The translations under genes and the position numbers were made by a program. From assembly GCF_003020125.1 (NCBI RefSeq), contig NZ_PYFW01000001.1, positions 124,001 through 188,000 on the forward strand: a stretch of DNA of 64,000 bases. The letters run 5' to 3'. The notes below the pieces were generated by a model. The model ran no database searches. It saw nothing but the letters and a program-made list of their open reading frames with translations, and was not told where the DNA came from. Of this stretch, positions 26,693-35,367 are shown in pieces (position 1 is the first letter of the stretch; every line of letters starts with the position of its first letter). Source of the DNA: Bradyrhizobium sp. MOS003. GTDB taxonomy: Bacteria; Pseudomonadota; Alphaproteobacteria; Rhizobiales; Xanthobacteraceae.

Positions 26693-28102
26693 TCACGGAA
26701 TCTCGTACACCACCATCTTGTCGGCGATGCCGCGCAATGCAGCCTGTTTCTGGATCGGCCTGATCTCGCGTTGCTTCAGCACTTCCGCCACGGCCGGCGC
26801 ATCGAGCACCGGGCCGGTGATGTGGATCTCCTGCGCGGTCGACAGGCTCTGCACGCGGGCGGCGATGTTGACGGTCTGACCGAAATAATCCTGCCGCTCG
26901 TTGAGCATCACCGCGAGGCAGGGGCCTTCATGGATGCCGATCTTGACGATGAGATCGTCGGTGCCACGCCGCTTGTTGAGTTCGTCCATCGCCGCGCGCA
27001 TCCGCAGGCCCGCGACGATGGCGTGCTCGGGCCGGATGAAGGTCGCCATCACCGCGTCGCCGATCGTCTTCACCACGGCGCCCTTCTCGGAGGAGATGAT
27101 CTCGAGCAGCGCGTGGAAATGCGCTCGCACGAGATCGAACGCGGCGAGGTCGCCAACGCGCTCGTAGAGCGCCGTAGAGCCCTTCAAATCGGTGAACAGG
27201 AAGGTCAGCGACGTAATCTGGAGCCGCTGATCGAGACTGAGATTGTCCGCCTTGAACACATCGCGAAAGGTTTGGTTCGACAGCATCCGCTTGGCGGTGA
27301 GGAACGGCTTGCGCTTGCCGATCAGATGGTGAAGCGCCTCGGCGGCGATGAACACCGACGGCAGCACGCGCACGCCGGCCTGGTTCTCCAGCGACAGCCG
27401 CAGCGGGCCGGGCCGCATGGTCGTGGTCCCCGTCGGGGCCTGCACCTTGTTGTACATGATGGCCAGCTGCTGGCGGTCCCTGGTCGGCTCGCCCTGGACG
27501 TCGATGAAATGGGCGGCGTGCGTCACCGGCTCGAAGATGATGACGAAATCACCGGGCAGTTGCAGCGACATGGTCGCCTTCTCACCAGCCGGCAGCTCCA
27601 TCGTATCCAGCGTCACCTCGTTCGCCAGCGTCGCGAACGAGTCCTTGTTGAAGTCGACGCCGGAGCTCCAGAACACCTGCTTGAAATACTCCCACACCGG
27701 CAGCGTGTCGGGGTCGTGCGCCGCGATGCGCCGGACCCGAGGATTCACGGTGAAGGACACCTCGACCTGATCGTCGACGGAGGCCTTGTAGCCGCAGGCG
27801 CAGAGCGCGCAGTGATAGTCGTCGGGCTTGAGCGCCTTCAGCGTCGTGTGCGCGCCGAGCACGCCGCCGCAGCCCGGGCACAGCACGTTCCAGCCGAGGT
27901 CGAACAGTCCGAGCCGCGCCGCGTGCAGGAAGGCCGAGATCGCGCGCTCTTCGTCGACGGCATGCTGCGTGGCGAAGTCGAGGACATTGACGCGGTTGAG
28001 CTCGTGATCCTCGCCGTCCTCGATCAGACGCGCAATCGCATCGACCACCTTCGCGTCGGCGGTCTGCTTGAGAACGGAAAACTGGGCCTGGATGTCACTC
28101 AT
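26693..28102 (-). CDS. Class III adenylate/guanylate cyclase with N-terminal Cys4 region
   Basis: A 469-residue protein. The C-terminal catalytic domain (about 290-465) has LTFLFTDLKGSTALYERVGD with the metal aspartate, KTIGDAVMATFIRPEHA with the second aspartate, and VNIAARVQSLS. The N-terminal 270 residues match a DUF5939-type regulatory region and contain paired cysteines (CPGCGG near residue 75 and CALCACG near 97) that look like a zinc ribbon. It probably makes cyclic AMP from ATP in the cytoplasm. It has no membrane helices. The Crp/Fnr protein at 9724 has a cNMP-type fold, but a link is speculative. Confidence 0.87.
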   Translation of the reverse strand: MSDIQAQFSVLKQTADAKVVDAIARLIEDGEDHELNRVNVLDFATQHAVDEERAISAFLHAARLGLFDLGWNVLCPGCGGVLGAHTTLKALKPDDYHCALCACGYKASVDDQVEVSFTVNPRVRRIAAHDPDTLPVWEYFKQVFWSSGVDFNKDSFATLANEVTLDTMELPAGEKATMSLQLPGDFVIIFEPVTHAAHFIDVQGEPTRDRQQLAIMYNKVQAPTGTTTMRPGPLRLSLENQAGVRVLPSVFIAAEALHHLIGKRKPFLTAKRMLSNQTFRDVFKADNLSLDQRLQITSLTFLFTDLKGSTALYERVGDLAAFDLVRAHFHALLEIISSEKGAVVKTIGDAVMATFIRPEHAIVAGLRMRAAMDELNKRRGTDDLIVKIGIHEGPCLAVMLNERQDYFGQTVNIAARVQSLSTAQEIHITGPVLDAPAVAEVLKQREIRPIQKQAALRGIADKMVVYEIP

Positions 28103-28152
28103 GGCGGGGCTCTATCTAGGGTGGATCACGCCATCGGCCAGACGGGGCGGCG

Positions 28153-29523
28153 TCACCGACGTGTGATGCGGAACATGGGTGAGTGGTCCGGCTGGGTCGT
28201 GACGACGCCGAGCGGGATCACCGGATTCGCCTGTTCGGCAAGCTCGACCCGGAACGCTCCGATCAGCCGGGCCAGCGCCAGTACGGATTCGGCCTGCGCG
28301 AACGGCGCGCCGATGCAGACACGCGGCCCTGCGCCGAACGGCAGATAGGCAAAGCGGTCCGGCGCCTCCGTCGACATGAAGCGCTTTGGAATGAACGCAT
28401 TCGGCTGATCCCACAGCTTCTCGTGCCGGTGCAAAAGCCAAGGTGCGATCATGATGATGTCGCCCTTGCCGATCTCGATTCCGGCCGCATTGTCCTTCTC
28501 GCGCGCGGCACGCGCGACGAGGAAGGCCGGAGGATAGAGCCGCATGGTCTCGTCGATCACGGCACGGGTGAGTTTCTGCCGCTCGATGTCGGCCATGCTG
28601 TCGAGATGCTCGCCGCTTGTCTCGGACGCGACCTCCTCCTGCGTGTCAGGATCGAGCGCGAGCAGATAGAGCCCCCAGAACAGCGCCGTCGCCGTGGTCT
28701 CGTGTCCGGCGAGGATCATGGTCGCGACCTCGTCGACCAGTTGCTCGTCGGAGAACCCCTTGCCGGTTTCCGGATCGCGCGCCGCGTCCATGAGATCGAA
28801 CAGGTCACGCGGCGGCGCGCCGTCCTTCTTGCCGGCAGCGCGCCGCTCGGCGATCAACATCGCGACGAACTCGGTCCAGCGCTTGCGGAAACGGGCGCGG
28901 GCAAAATCCATCGGGCTCGGCCAAGACACCGGCAGCAGCATGTCGAGAAAGTAGGGCCGTCCGAGCCGGGACGCATATTCCATGATGAAATTGCGCAGGG
29001 TCGCGCCGTGCCGGTCCATGCCGAACGAGAACATCGTGCGCCCGGCGATCTCCAGCGTCATGCGCTGCATGATTTCGCGCAGATCGACGGGCGCGGCCGT
29101 CTGCGTCTCGAGCTTGGCAATGGTCTCGTCGAGCACCGCCGTCATGTGCGGCACGAGGTTGGCGGTCGCGCGCGGCGTGAAGGCCGGCGCGAGCGTGCGG
29201 CGCTGGAACGTCCAGGAATGACCTTCCGCGATCAGAAGGCCGTCGCCCAGCACCGGACGCAGCATGCGGATTCCCGCCGGCGTGCGCGTATAGTTCTCGT
29301 AATTGGTAAGCAGGACGTGCCGGATCGCATCCGGCTGGTTCAGGATGAAGCTGTTGTGGAGGAAGAAGCGGCCCTTGATGACGTCTTCCTCATAGGCGGG
29401 CTGCCCCCAGGTCGCGATCATGTTGTGCCGGATCACGGCAAGCCGGCCGAAGAACGACATGTCGTCGGGCGCACGCGGGGGAGCCAGAGGGATGATTGGC
29501 CTGCGCACGCTGGCGATATTCAT
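28153..29523 (-). CDS. Cytochrome P450
   Basis: A 456-residue P450. It has the I-helix AGHETTATALFWG, the ExxR motif in VIDETMRLYPPAFLVAR, and the haem-binding FGAGPRVCIGAPFAQ with Cys403. There is no N-terminal membrane anchor, so it is soluble and needs separate electron-transfer partners, none of which are nearby. It probably hydroxylates a hydrophobic substrate such as a fatty acid or xenobiotic. The start is at 29523 (MNIASV). It lies 31 bases downstream of the Tat esterase gene on the same strand, so co-transcription is likely. Confidence 0.94.
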   Translation of the reverse strand: MNIASVRRPIIPLAPPRAPDDMSFFGRLAVIRHNMIATWGQPAYEEDVIKGRFFLHNSFILNQPDAIRHVLLTNYENYTRTPAGIRMLRPVLGDGLLIAEGHSWTFQRRTLAPAFTPRATANLVPHMTAVLDETIAKLETQTAAPVDLREIMQRMTLEIAGRTMFSFGMDRHGATLRNFIMEYASRLGRPYFLDMLLPVSWPSPMDFARARFRKRWTEFVAMLIAERRAAGKKDGAPPRDLFDLMDAARDPETGKGFSDEQLVDEVATMILAGHETTATALFWGLYLLALDPDTQEEVASETSGEHLDSMADIERQKLTRAVIDETMRLYPPAFLVARAAREKDNAAGIEIGKGDIIMIAPWLLHRHEKLWDQPNAFIPKRFMSTEAPDRFAYLPFGAGPRVCIGAPFAQAESVLALARLIGAFRVELAEQANPVIPLGVVTTQPDHSPMFRITRR

Positions 29524-29554
29524 GGCTCTCTCCCGATATGACGCAGGCAAATAG

Positions 29555-30931
29555 CTAGTAAGTCAGCTCGGCAATCGCAATCCTGTTCTCCGGGGCAGGC
29601 CAGGCACGCGCCACAATTCGTTCTTCGCCGAACTCGGCCACGATGTTGCGTCCAACCTCGCCGGCGGGAAGCCGCAAGGTTGCTGCCGAATCCGTGGGCA
29701 CGCCCGGCTTGACGTCGGCCGGCTCCTTGCCGTCGAGCAGCACCACGTCCCGCGGCAGGCCGAAATAGCCCCTCGGCCGCGACATGATTACGACAGCTCC
29801 TGCGTCCTTGTCGGCCGGCCCGAGCGGGCGCGCGGCGCGCAAATGCACGACGTCGGATGAGCGCGGGAAAGGCGAGCGGTAGATATGCGTGACCGGCGCG
29901 TCCGGCGATGTCAGCACGAATTCAAGCGACCAGGCGGGATCGACCTGCGCCGGCCCCCAGCGGCCATCGGCACCGGTCTTCGCGCTGTGCAGCGCACCGC
30001 CGCTGCGCTCTCCGGTTTCAGGATCGACGCGAAAGATATCGACGGTTGCGCCCGTCACCGGGCGATTGGTCGGCACGCCGCCCGGCGTCCCCGTGACGAG
30101 GCCGCTCAGCCGCACGCTTGGGTCCGGCACGATCGCAATGCGCGCGGGCTCGCGACCCGCGATGAATTTGTAGATCTCGCGGAAGGCGCGCGGATGGAAC
30201 GCCACCTCGCGATGGTCGAGCGCGCCGAGCACCAGATTGGTGGCGCCCTTCAGCTCCGGTCCTTCGACGGTGACGCCGGTCGGCGTGCCGGGCTTGCCGA
30301 TGAAGCGGCCGTCGGCCTGGGCGTATTTGTCCATGCCGTCGCTGCGCAAGGTGAGAAAGGCGACGCCCGGCGTCACCTCGCTCTCGCCCTCGTTCAGGCC
30401 GCGCAGGAATACGCCGCGGCCGTTGAACTCGTTGTTGGGCTGGTCGTCGGTGGCGAACACGCCGTGATTGGGCGTGCCGCACAAGACGGCGTGGCTGACA
30501 TCGCCGGCACCACCGTTCTTGATGACGTTGCGGATCGCATAGCCGCCGCGCGAGCTGCCGACCAGCGCCACGCGAGGCGCACCCGTGCGGCGCTTCAACT
30601 CGGCGATGGCGGCAGAGAGCTCGCGGCGCTGGTCCTCGGTCGAGGAACGGTTCGCCTGCTCGACCTTGTCATCGGTTCGCGCCAGCGGATCGGTGAAATT
30701 GATCGCCATCATGCGATCACGCGCGATGCCGTTGGATTCCATCCGCCACAGCGTCGTCATCCAGAGCGCGTCGTAGTCGCCATTGCCGTGGACGAACAGG
30801 ATCGGCGGCGGCGGGTCCGGAGGCAATGCAGCCGCCGGCGCAGATTGGGCCCATGCGCCCGTCCGCAAGCTCGCAATTGCGAAAGGCAAGCTGCTAGCGC
30901 CCTGCAGGATCGTCCGTCGCGACAGCTTCAT
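29555..30931 (-). CDS. Tat-exported esterase/lipase-like alpha/beta hydrolase
   Basis: A 458-residue exported protein. The twin-arginine signal SRRTILQGASSLPFAIASL starts at the ATG at 30931. A hydrolase domain has ILFVHGNGDYDALW, the nucleophile VALVGSSRGGYAIR (Ser near 142) and CGTPNHGV. A C-terminal region of about 200 residues (DPSVRLSGLVTGTPGG onward) looks like a carboxypeptidase-regulatory or beta-sandwich domain, seen in cell-surface esterases. The substrate is unknown. It precedes the P450 gene by 31 bases. Confidence 0.8.
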   Translation of the reverse strand: MKLSRRTILQGASSLPFAIASLRTGAWAQSAPAAALPPDPPPPILFVHGNGDYDALWMTTLWRMESNGIARDRMMAINFTDPLARTDDKVEQANRSSTEDQRRELSAAIAELKRRTGAPRVALVGSSRGGYAIRNVIKNGGAGDVSHAVLCGTPNHGVFATDDQPNNEFNGRGVFLRGLNEGESEVTPGVAFLTLRSDGMDKYAQADGRFIGKPGTPTGVTVEGPELKGATNLVLGALDHREVAFHPRAFREIYKFIAGREPARIAIVPDPSVRLSGLVTGTPGGVPTNRPVTGATVDIFRVDPETGERSGGALHSAKTGADGRWGPAQVDPAWSLEFVLTSPDAPVTHIYRSPFPRSSDVVHLRAARPLGPADKDAGAVVIMSRPRGYFGLPRDVVLLDGKEPADVKPGVPTDSAATLRLPAGEVGRNIVAEFGEERIVARAWPAPENRIAIAELTY

Positions 30932-31078
30932 TTGTTCCTCCCGGCAAACCAACTCTTTGCACCGCTTATAGCGGCCTAACCACTGGACAGCGAATGACTT
31001 TCGCGGGCATCACTGAATTTGCCGGAATCGCCCAAGTTCACCCCAGGACCATTTCTGCCAGCCCATTTGGAAGGGGAT

Positions 31079-32767
31079 ATGACCGAGCAGACGAACCGCC
31101 AGAAAATCGCCGCCGACGGCATCACCGCGCCTCTGCGGTACACCGTGTTCCGGCGCATCTGGCTCGCCAGCCTGCTCTCCAATCTCGGCCTCCTGATCCA
31201 GGGCGTCGGCGCGGCCTGGGCGATGACGCAGATGGCGGCCTCAGCGGACAAGGTGGCGCTGGTGCAGACCGCCTTGATGCTGCCGATCATGCTGATCTCG
31301 ATGCCGGCCGGCGCCATCGCCGACATGTATGACCGCCGCATCGTCACGCTGGTTTCGCTGATGGTTGCACTCACCGGCGCGACCGCACTGACGGTGCTGG
31401 CCGGGTTCAATCTCATCACCCCGGAGACATTGCTCGCCTTCTGCTTCGTGGTGGGCAGCGGCAATGCGCTGTTCGGCCCGGCATGGCAGTCTTCGGTCAG
31501 CGAGCAGGTGCCACCCGACGCGCTGCCTTCGGCCGTTGCGCTGAACGGCATCAGCTACAACATCGCGCGTAGCTTCGGTCCCGCGGTCGGCGGCGTCATC
31601 GTCGCCGCGCTCGGCGCGGTGGCCGCTTTCGCCTGCAACGCGATCCTCTATCTGCCGCTGCTGGTGGTGCTGTTGCTGTGGCGGCGCAACACCGAGCCCT
31701 CACGGCTGCCGCGGGAAAAGCTCAACCGCGCCATGGTCTCGGGCTTCCGCTACATCACCAATTCACCGCCGATCAAGATCGTGCTGTTGCGCACGCTGGT
31801 GATGGGCCTGATCGGCGGCGCGATCATGGCGCTGATGCCGCTGGTCGCACGAGACCTGCTGCATGGCGGCGCGCAGACTTACGGCATCATGCTGGGTGCC
31901 TTCGGCATGGGCGCCGTCGTCGGCGCGCTCAACATCCACGAATTGCGCAAGCGCATGAGCGGCGAGGCGGCGATCCGCGCCTGCACCATCTCGATGGCGT
32001 TCGCGATGGCCGCGCTTGCCCTGAGCACAGAACCGGTGCTGACGGCGGCTGCGCTGGTGCTGGCCGGCGCGGTCTGGATGGCCGCGGTGGCGCTGTTCAA
32101 TATCGGCGTGCAGCTCTCGGCGCCGCGCTGGGTCGCCGGCCGCTCGCTCGCAGCGTTCCAGGCTTCGATTTCCGGCGGCATCGCCATCGGCGCCTGGGGT
32201 TGGGGCCATCTCACCGATTATGCCGGCGTCGAGGTCGCGCTGCTGACCGCCTCGGGCCTGATGCTGGTCTCGCCGCTGCTCGGGATTTGGCTCACCATGC
32301 CGCGCGTCGGCGCCCGCAACGAGGACGCCGACGTGCTGGCTGATCCCGAGGTCAAGCTGTCGATCACGGGCCGCAGCGGACCGCTGGTGGTGGAGATCGA
32401 ATACCGTGTGTCTCAGGAGAACGCGCGCGCCTTTCACAATGTGATGCAGGACGTGCAGCTCTCGCGGCAACGCAACGGCGCCTATGGCTGGTCGATCGCC
32501 CGCGATATCGCCGATCCCGAATTGTGGACCGAGCGATATCATTGCCCGACCTGGTTCGACTACTTGCGCCAGCGCAACCGCTCGACCCAGTCCGAACGCG
32601 CGCTGCATCAGCAGGCGATCGCTTTCCACATCGGTCCGGAGCCGGTGCGGATCCGCCGCATGCTGGAGCGTCCGTTCGGCTCGGTGCGCTGGAAGGAGGA
32701 GACGCCGGATCGTGCGAGCGCCGAGGTGCTGCCGGTCGTCGCATCCGCGGCGGGGAGCAGCACTTAG
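31079..32767 (+). CDS. MFS exporter (EntS-like) with extra C-terminal domain
   Basis: A 562-residue transporter. About twelve membrane helices occupy residues 20 to about 415 and carry the EntS/MFS_3 pattern (AGAIADMYDRRIVTL, GPAWQSSVSEQVP, NGISYNIARSFGPAVGG). A soluble C-terminal part of about 120 residues (VEIEYRVSQENARAFHNVMQDVQLSRQRNG split over the domain, WTERYHCPTWFDYLRQ) looks like a dimeric alpha/beta-barrel monooxygenase-like domain. The substrate is unknown; relatives export siderophores or drugs. The start at 31079 is preceded by AAGGGG. Confidence 0.87.
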   Translation: MTEQTNRQKIAADGITAPLRYTVFRRIWLASLLSNLGLLIQGVGAAWAMTQMAASADKVALVQTALMLPIMLISMPAGAIADMYDRRIVTLVSLMVALTGATALTVLAGFNLITPETLLAFCFVVGSGNALFGPAWQSSVSEQVPPDALPSAVALNGISYNIARSFGPAVGGVIVAALGAVAAFACNAILYLPLLVVLLLWRRNTEPSRLPREKLNRAMVSGFRYITNSPPIKIVLLRTLVMGLIGGAIMALMPLVARDLLHGGAQTYGIMLGAFGMGAVVGALNIHELRKRMSGEAAIRACTISMAFAMAALALSTEPVLTAAALVLAGAVWMAAVALFNIGVQLSAPRWVAGRSLAAFQASISGGIAIGAWGWGHLTDYAGVEVALLTASGLMLVSPLLGIWLTMPRVGARNEDADVLADPEVKLSITGRSGPLVVEIEYRVSQENARAFHNVMQDVQLSRQRNGAYGWSIARDIADPELWTERYHCPTWFDYLRQRNRSTQSERALHQQAIAFHIGPEPVRIRRMLERPFGSVRWKEETPDRASAEVLPVVASAAGSST

Positions 32768-32784
32768 TATTTTCGAGTCCGTCC

Positions 32785-33000
32785 CTACTGCCCGTGCTCC
32801 TTGAGCACCTTGTCGCAGCCCTTGCTGAGTCGGGCGCGGTTCTCCTTCAGGCAGGCGAGCACGGCGCCATCGCCATTGTTCATCACGGCGCGGCAGAAGC
32901 GGGTGACGTCGCGCGCGCAGGCATCGTGGCCCGGCTGCTGCTGCGCGGATGCGACCGATGCGCCGAGGAGCAAAGGAAGAATGAAAAGAAATCTGGTCAT
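32785..33000 (-). CDS. Small exported cysteine-containing protein, paralogue of the 33171 gene
   Basis: A 71-residue protein: signal peptide (1-19, ending ASA-Q) and a mature part with the pattern C-x3-V-x-RFC (near 28-36), then LACLKENRARLSKGC (49-63). The four cysteines could form two disulfides. The pattern repeats in the product at 33171-33476. This resembles Cys-rich-repeat proteins common in Bradyrhizobium, whose function is unknown. It is probably periplasmic. Confidence 0.7.
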   Translation of the reverse strand: MTRFLFILPLLLGASVASAQQQPGHDACARDVTRFCRAVMNNGDGAVLACLKENRARLSKGCDKVLKEHGQ

Positions 33001-33170
33001 CGCGTAATGCCTCTTGCCCGGACGAATGTGCGGGCGAAGCTAGTGCGACGTATCCTCAGCCGCAACGGCTTTATTATCAGGCTGCATGATGCCGCCGCGT
33101 TGCCCCGGCTCGATGCCGAGGCCTATCGCGAGGGGAGCCAACCGACGCAACGACGAGAGTGTTGCGGCTC

Positions 33171-33476
33171 TTACTGGCTGTCCTGGGCGTCAGCGACTTT
33201 GCGCGAGGCGCCCTTGGCGAGATCCTTGTCCATCACCGCGCGGCAGCCGGTGCTCAGATCCGCACGATGCTTGATCATGCATGCCGTGATCTTCGGGATG
33301 TTGGGGATTTCCGACGAGCACAGGCGGAAGGCGTCGCCGGTGCACTGCTGCTGCGCTTCGGCCGAAAAGGCGAAGCTCGAGGTCGTCGAGACGAGCGAGA
33401 CGATGGCGGCAAAGCCGAGGGCCATGCTGCTGTCGCGGATACTGGCAGAGAAGGACTTGGTCAGAGACTTGGTCAT
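33171..33476 (-). CDS. Small exported cysteine-containing protein
   Basis: A 101-residue protein whose start at 33476 (MTKSLTKS) follows a GGGAGCT Shine-Dalgarno. It has an unusually long leader (hydrophobic core about 19-36) and a mature part with QQCTGDAFRLCSSEIP and ITACMIKHRADLSTGCRAVM. The cysteine spacing, the acidic and basic positions and the LSxGC end match the paralogue at 32785-33000. The two genes are separated by 170 bases of non-coding sequence on the same strand. Function unknown. Confidence 0.75.
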   Translation of the reverse strand: MTKSLTKSFSASIRDSSMALGFAAIVSLVSTTSSFAFSAEAQQQCTGDAFRLCSSEIPNIPKITACMIKHRADLSTGCRAVMDKDLAKGASRKVADAQDSQ

Positions 33477-33729
33477 TTGAAGCTCCCATTGGCGCCGTCG
33501 CAACGGCGCCCGTTGTTGATGGGAATGACGATGCTCCACCAAGACGGTTTCTACTGTGATGATGGTCACGCGGGCCCCTCCCTCTGTGACTTCGGTCACT
33601 TTGGCGCACAGCGCTGAAATTCCTCCGCAACCGCTGTCGTGTTGGTGTCACGTTAACTCTTCTTTCGCATTAATGGCTCGTCGCGCGGGAAATTCCGCTG
33701 GTTTGGTTGCGTGATTGGAAAGAGTAGCG

Positions 33730-34785
33730 ATGCGTAATGCGTTGGGCCTGATGCTGGCCAGTGTAGTTGCGGCGGTCGTGATCGCCGCCGGCGGTTGGTT
33801 TTATTATTCCTCGCGGGCCGACCAGGCCGCTCCCAAGACAATTGCCGCCCGTGCCGCCGATCCATTGCCGGCACCGGCGAAGCTTGCGGCCAGAGATGAC
33901 GTCGAGACCACCGCGACGGTCGCGGCCAGGCCGACGGCCTTTGCTCAGGCGCCCGCGCCCGCGCCGGCCATGCCGGTTCAGCAAAAATCGACCTGCGCCA
34001 ATCCGAACGCGCTGGGCGTCTCCCGCGTGGTCGAGATCGACACCACCGGCGGCCCCGGCTTCGGCTTCGATCATTTCAAGCAATTCGACTTCCTCACCGA
34101 CAAGGAAGTCGTGCTGACCTTCGACGACGGTCCCTGGCCGGTGAACACGCCGAATGTGCTGAAGGCGCTCGCGGACGAATGCACCAAGGGCCTGTTCTTC
34201 TCGGTCGGCAAGCACGCGACCTATCATCCGGAAATCCTACGCCAGGTGCTGGCCCAGGGCCATACGGTCGGTACCCACACCTGGTCGCACGTCAATCTGA
34301 ACGGCAAGAAGATGACCGAGCAGATGGCCAAGGACGAGGTCGAAAAGGGCATCAGCGCGGTGAAATTCGCACTCGGCGCCAACCCGGCGCCTTTCTTCCG
34401 CTTCCCGCAGCTCCAGCATAATCCGGCGATCGTGAGCTATTTCGGCACCCGCAACGTCGCGATGTTCTCGACCGACGTCGATTCCTTCGACTTCCGCAAG
34501 GGCGCGACGCCGGAGAAGATCATCGAGACGGTGATGACGCGGCTCGACAAGCTCGGCAAGGGCATCATCCTGATGCACGATTTCCAGAAGAATACCGGCC
34601 TGGCCCTGCCGGCGCTGCTCGCGCGGTTGAAGGCCGGCGGCTACAAGGTCGTGCAGATGAAGGCCAAGACGACGCTGCAGTCGCTGCCGGAATATGACGA
34701 AGCGATCATGAAGGACATGAAGGTGCCGACCGCGAGCACCAACACGCGTCCGATCGCTAGCGTTGTGCAGACGGTGTCGCAGTAA
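33730..34785 (+). CDS. Polysaccharide deacetylase (NodB-homology domain)
   Basis: A 351-residue carbohydrate esterase family 4 protein. An N-terminal membrane anchor or signal (about 5-25) and a Pro/Ala-rich linker precede the NodB domain (about 125-310). The metal and catalytic motifs are TFDDGP (130-135), HTWSH (183-187), FFRFPQ, and a late ILMHDF. It probably removes N-acetyl or related groups from a cell-wall or surface polysaccharide outside the membrane. It is not a nod-cluster gene. A strong hairpin terminator follows at 34819. Confidence 0.92.
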   Translation: MRNALGLMLASVVAAVVIAAGGWFYYSSRADQAAPKTIAARAADPLPAPAKLAARDDVETTATVAARPTAFAQAPAPAPAMPVQQKSTCANPNALGVSRVVEIDTTGGPGFGFDHFKQFDFLTDKEVVLTFDDGPWPVNTPNVLKALADECTKGLFFSVGKHATYHPEILRQVLAQGHTVGTHTWSHVNLNGKKMTEQMAKDEVEKGISAVKFALGANPAPFFRFPQLQHNPAIVSYFGTRNVAMFSTDVDSFDFRKGATPEKIIETVMTRLDKLGKGIILMHDFQKNTGLALPALLARLKAGGYKVVQMKAKTTLQSLPEYDEAIMKDMKVPTASTNTRPIASVVQTVSQ

Positions 34786-34818
34786 ACGCCATCGATCTAA
34801 TCCAAAACGTTTGCGTCA

Positions 34819-34845
34819 TGGCCGGGCATTTGCCCGGCCATTTTT
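34819..34845 (+). terminator. Rho-independent terminator after the deacetylase gene
   Basis: TGGCCGGGC pairs perfectly with GCCCGGCCA around a four-base loop and is followed by five T. On the opposite strand the hairpin lacks a comparable T run, so it mainly serves the deacetylase gene. Confidence 0.8.
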
Positions 34846-34856
34846 GAGCGAGCCGC

Positions 34857-35258
34857 TCACCAATAGATGCCGTGGCGGTGCAGCTCGCTGATGATGCGGC
34901 GCTCGGTCCAGCGCTTCGACTTCGGCTTGCCTGCACTTGCCGTTTTCTTGGTGGCGGGCCTGGTCGTCGCGACCGGCGCCGGGGTGGGCGCGGGCGCAGA
35001 CACCGCCGAAGCCGCCGGTGCGACCGGAGCAGCCGGCTCGGAGAGCGACACTGCCGGCGGACGATCCAGATATTTCGGCGCCTCCGCGACCGGCGCGACT
35101 TCGTTTGCCTGCGCCGTGGTGCTGGTCGCCGACGTCGCCGTGGTCAGTGGAGCAGGAGCCTGGGCGCCCGTCGCGGACAGCGAAAGGCTGCGCGAGTCGC
35201 CTGCCTGGGCCGACGCAGAAGCCAGGACGATTGCAGCAACCAGAATGATCTTGCGCAT
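34857..35258 (-). CDS. Exported Ala/Pro-rich protein with conserved-looking basic tail
   Basis: A 133-residue protein: Sec signal peptide (1-19, ASASAQA), then about 90 low-complexity residues rich in Ala, Pro, Thr and Val. The end is a compact basic stretch, KSKRWTERRIISELHRHGIYW, broken here only for reading, that looks like the only ordered part. It is probably periplasmic. I do not recognise a family. It ends 11 bases from the deacetylase terminator and is convergent with that gene. Confidence 0.6.
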   Translation of the reverse strand: MRKIILVAAIVLASASAQAGDSRSLSLSATGAQAPAPLTTATSATSTTAQANEVAPVAEAPKYLDRPPAVSLSEPAAPVAPAASAVSAPAPTPAPVATTRPATKKTASAGKPKSKRWTERRIISELHRHGIYW

Positions 35259-35367
35259 GTGAAATCTCCCCGTGTTGGCGTGACCGCGACATTACGGGCG
35301 AAGCACTCGGGGTTAAGTGATCGACCTCACATTTGCCGCGGCACAATTTCGAACCGGGCGGCTGCGG

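Noticed and set aside
26771..28348. Antisense open frame of 525 codons opposite the adenylate cyclase
   Set aside because: Its composition is dominated by Arg, His and Gly, and it mirrors a convincing cyclase gene.
33651..33674. GTTAAC and ATTAAT elements before the polysaccharide deacetylase as a CtrA site
   Set aside because: The spacing is far longer than seven bases.
33730..34785. Nodulation gene nodB
   Set aside because: It has the NodB-homology domain but also a membrane anchor and Pro-rich linker. No other nod genes or nod box are nearby, so it is a general polysaccharide deacetylase.
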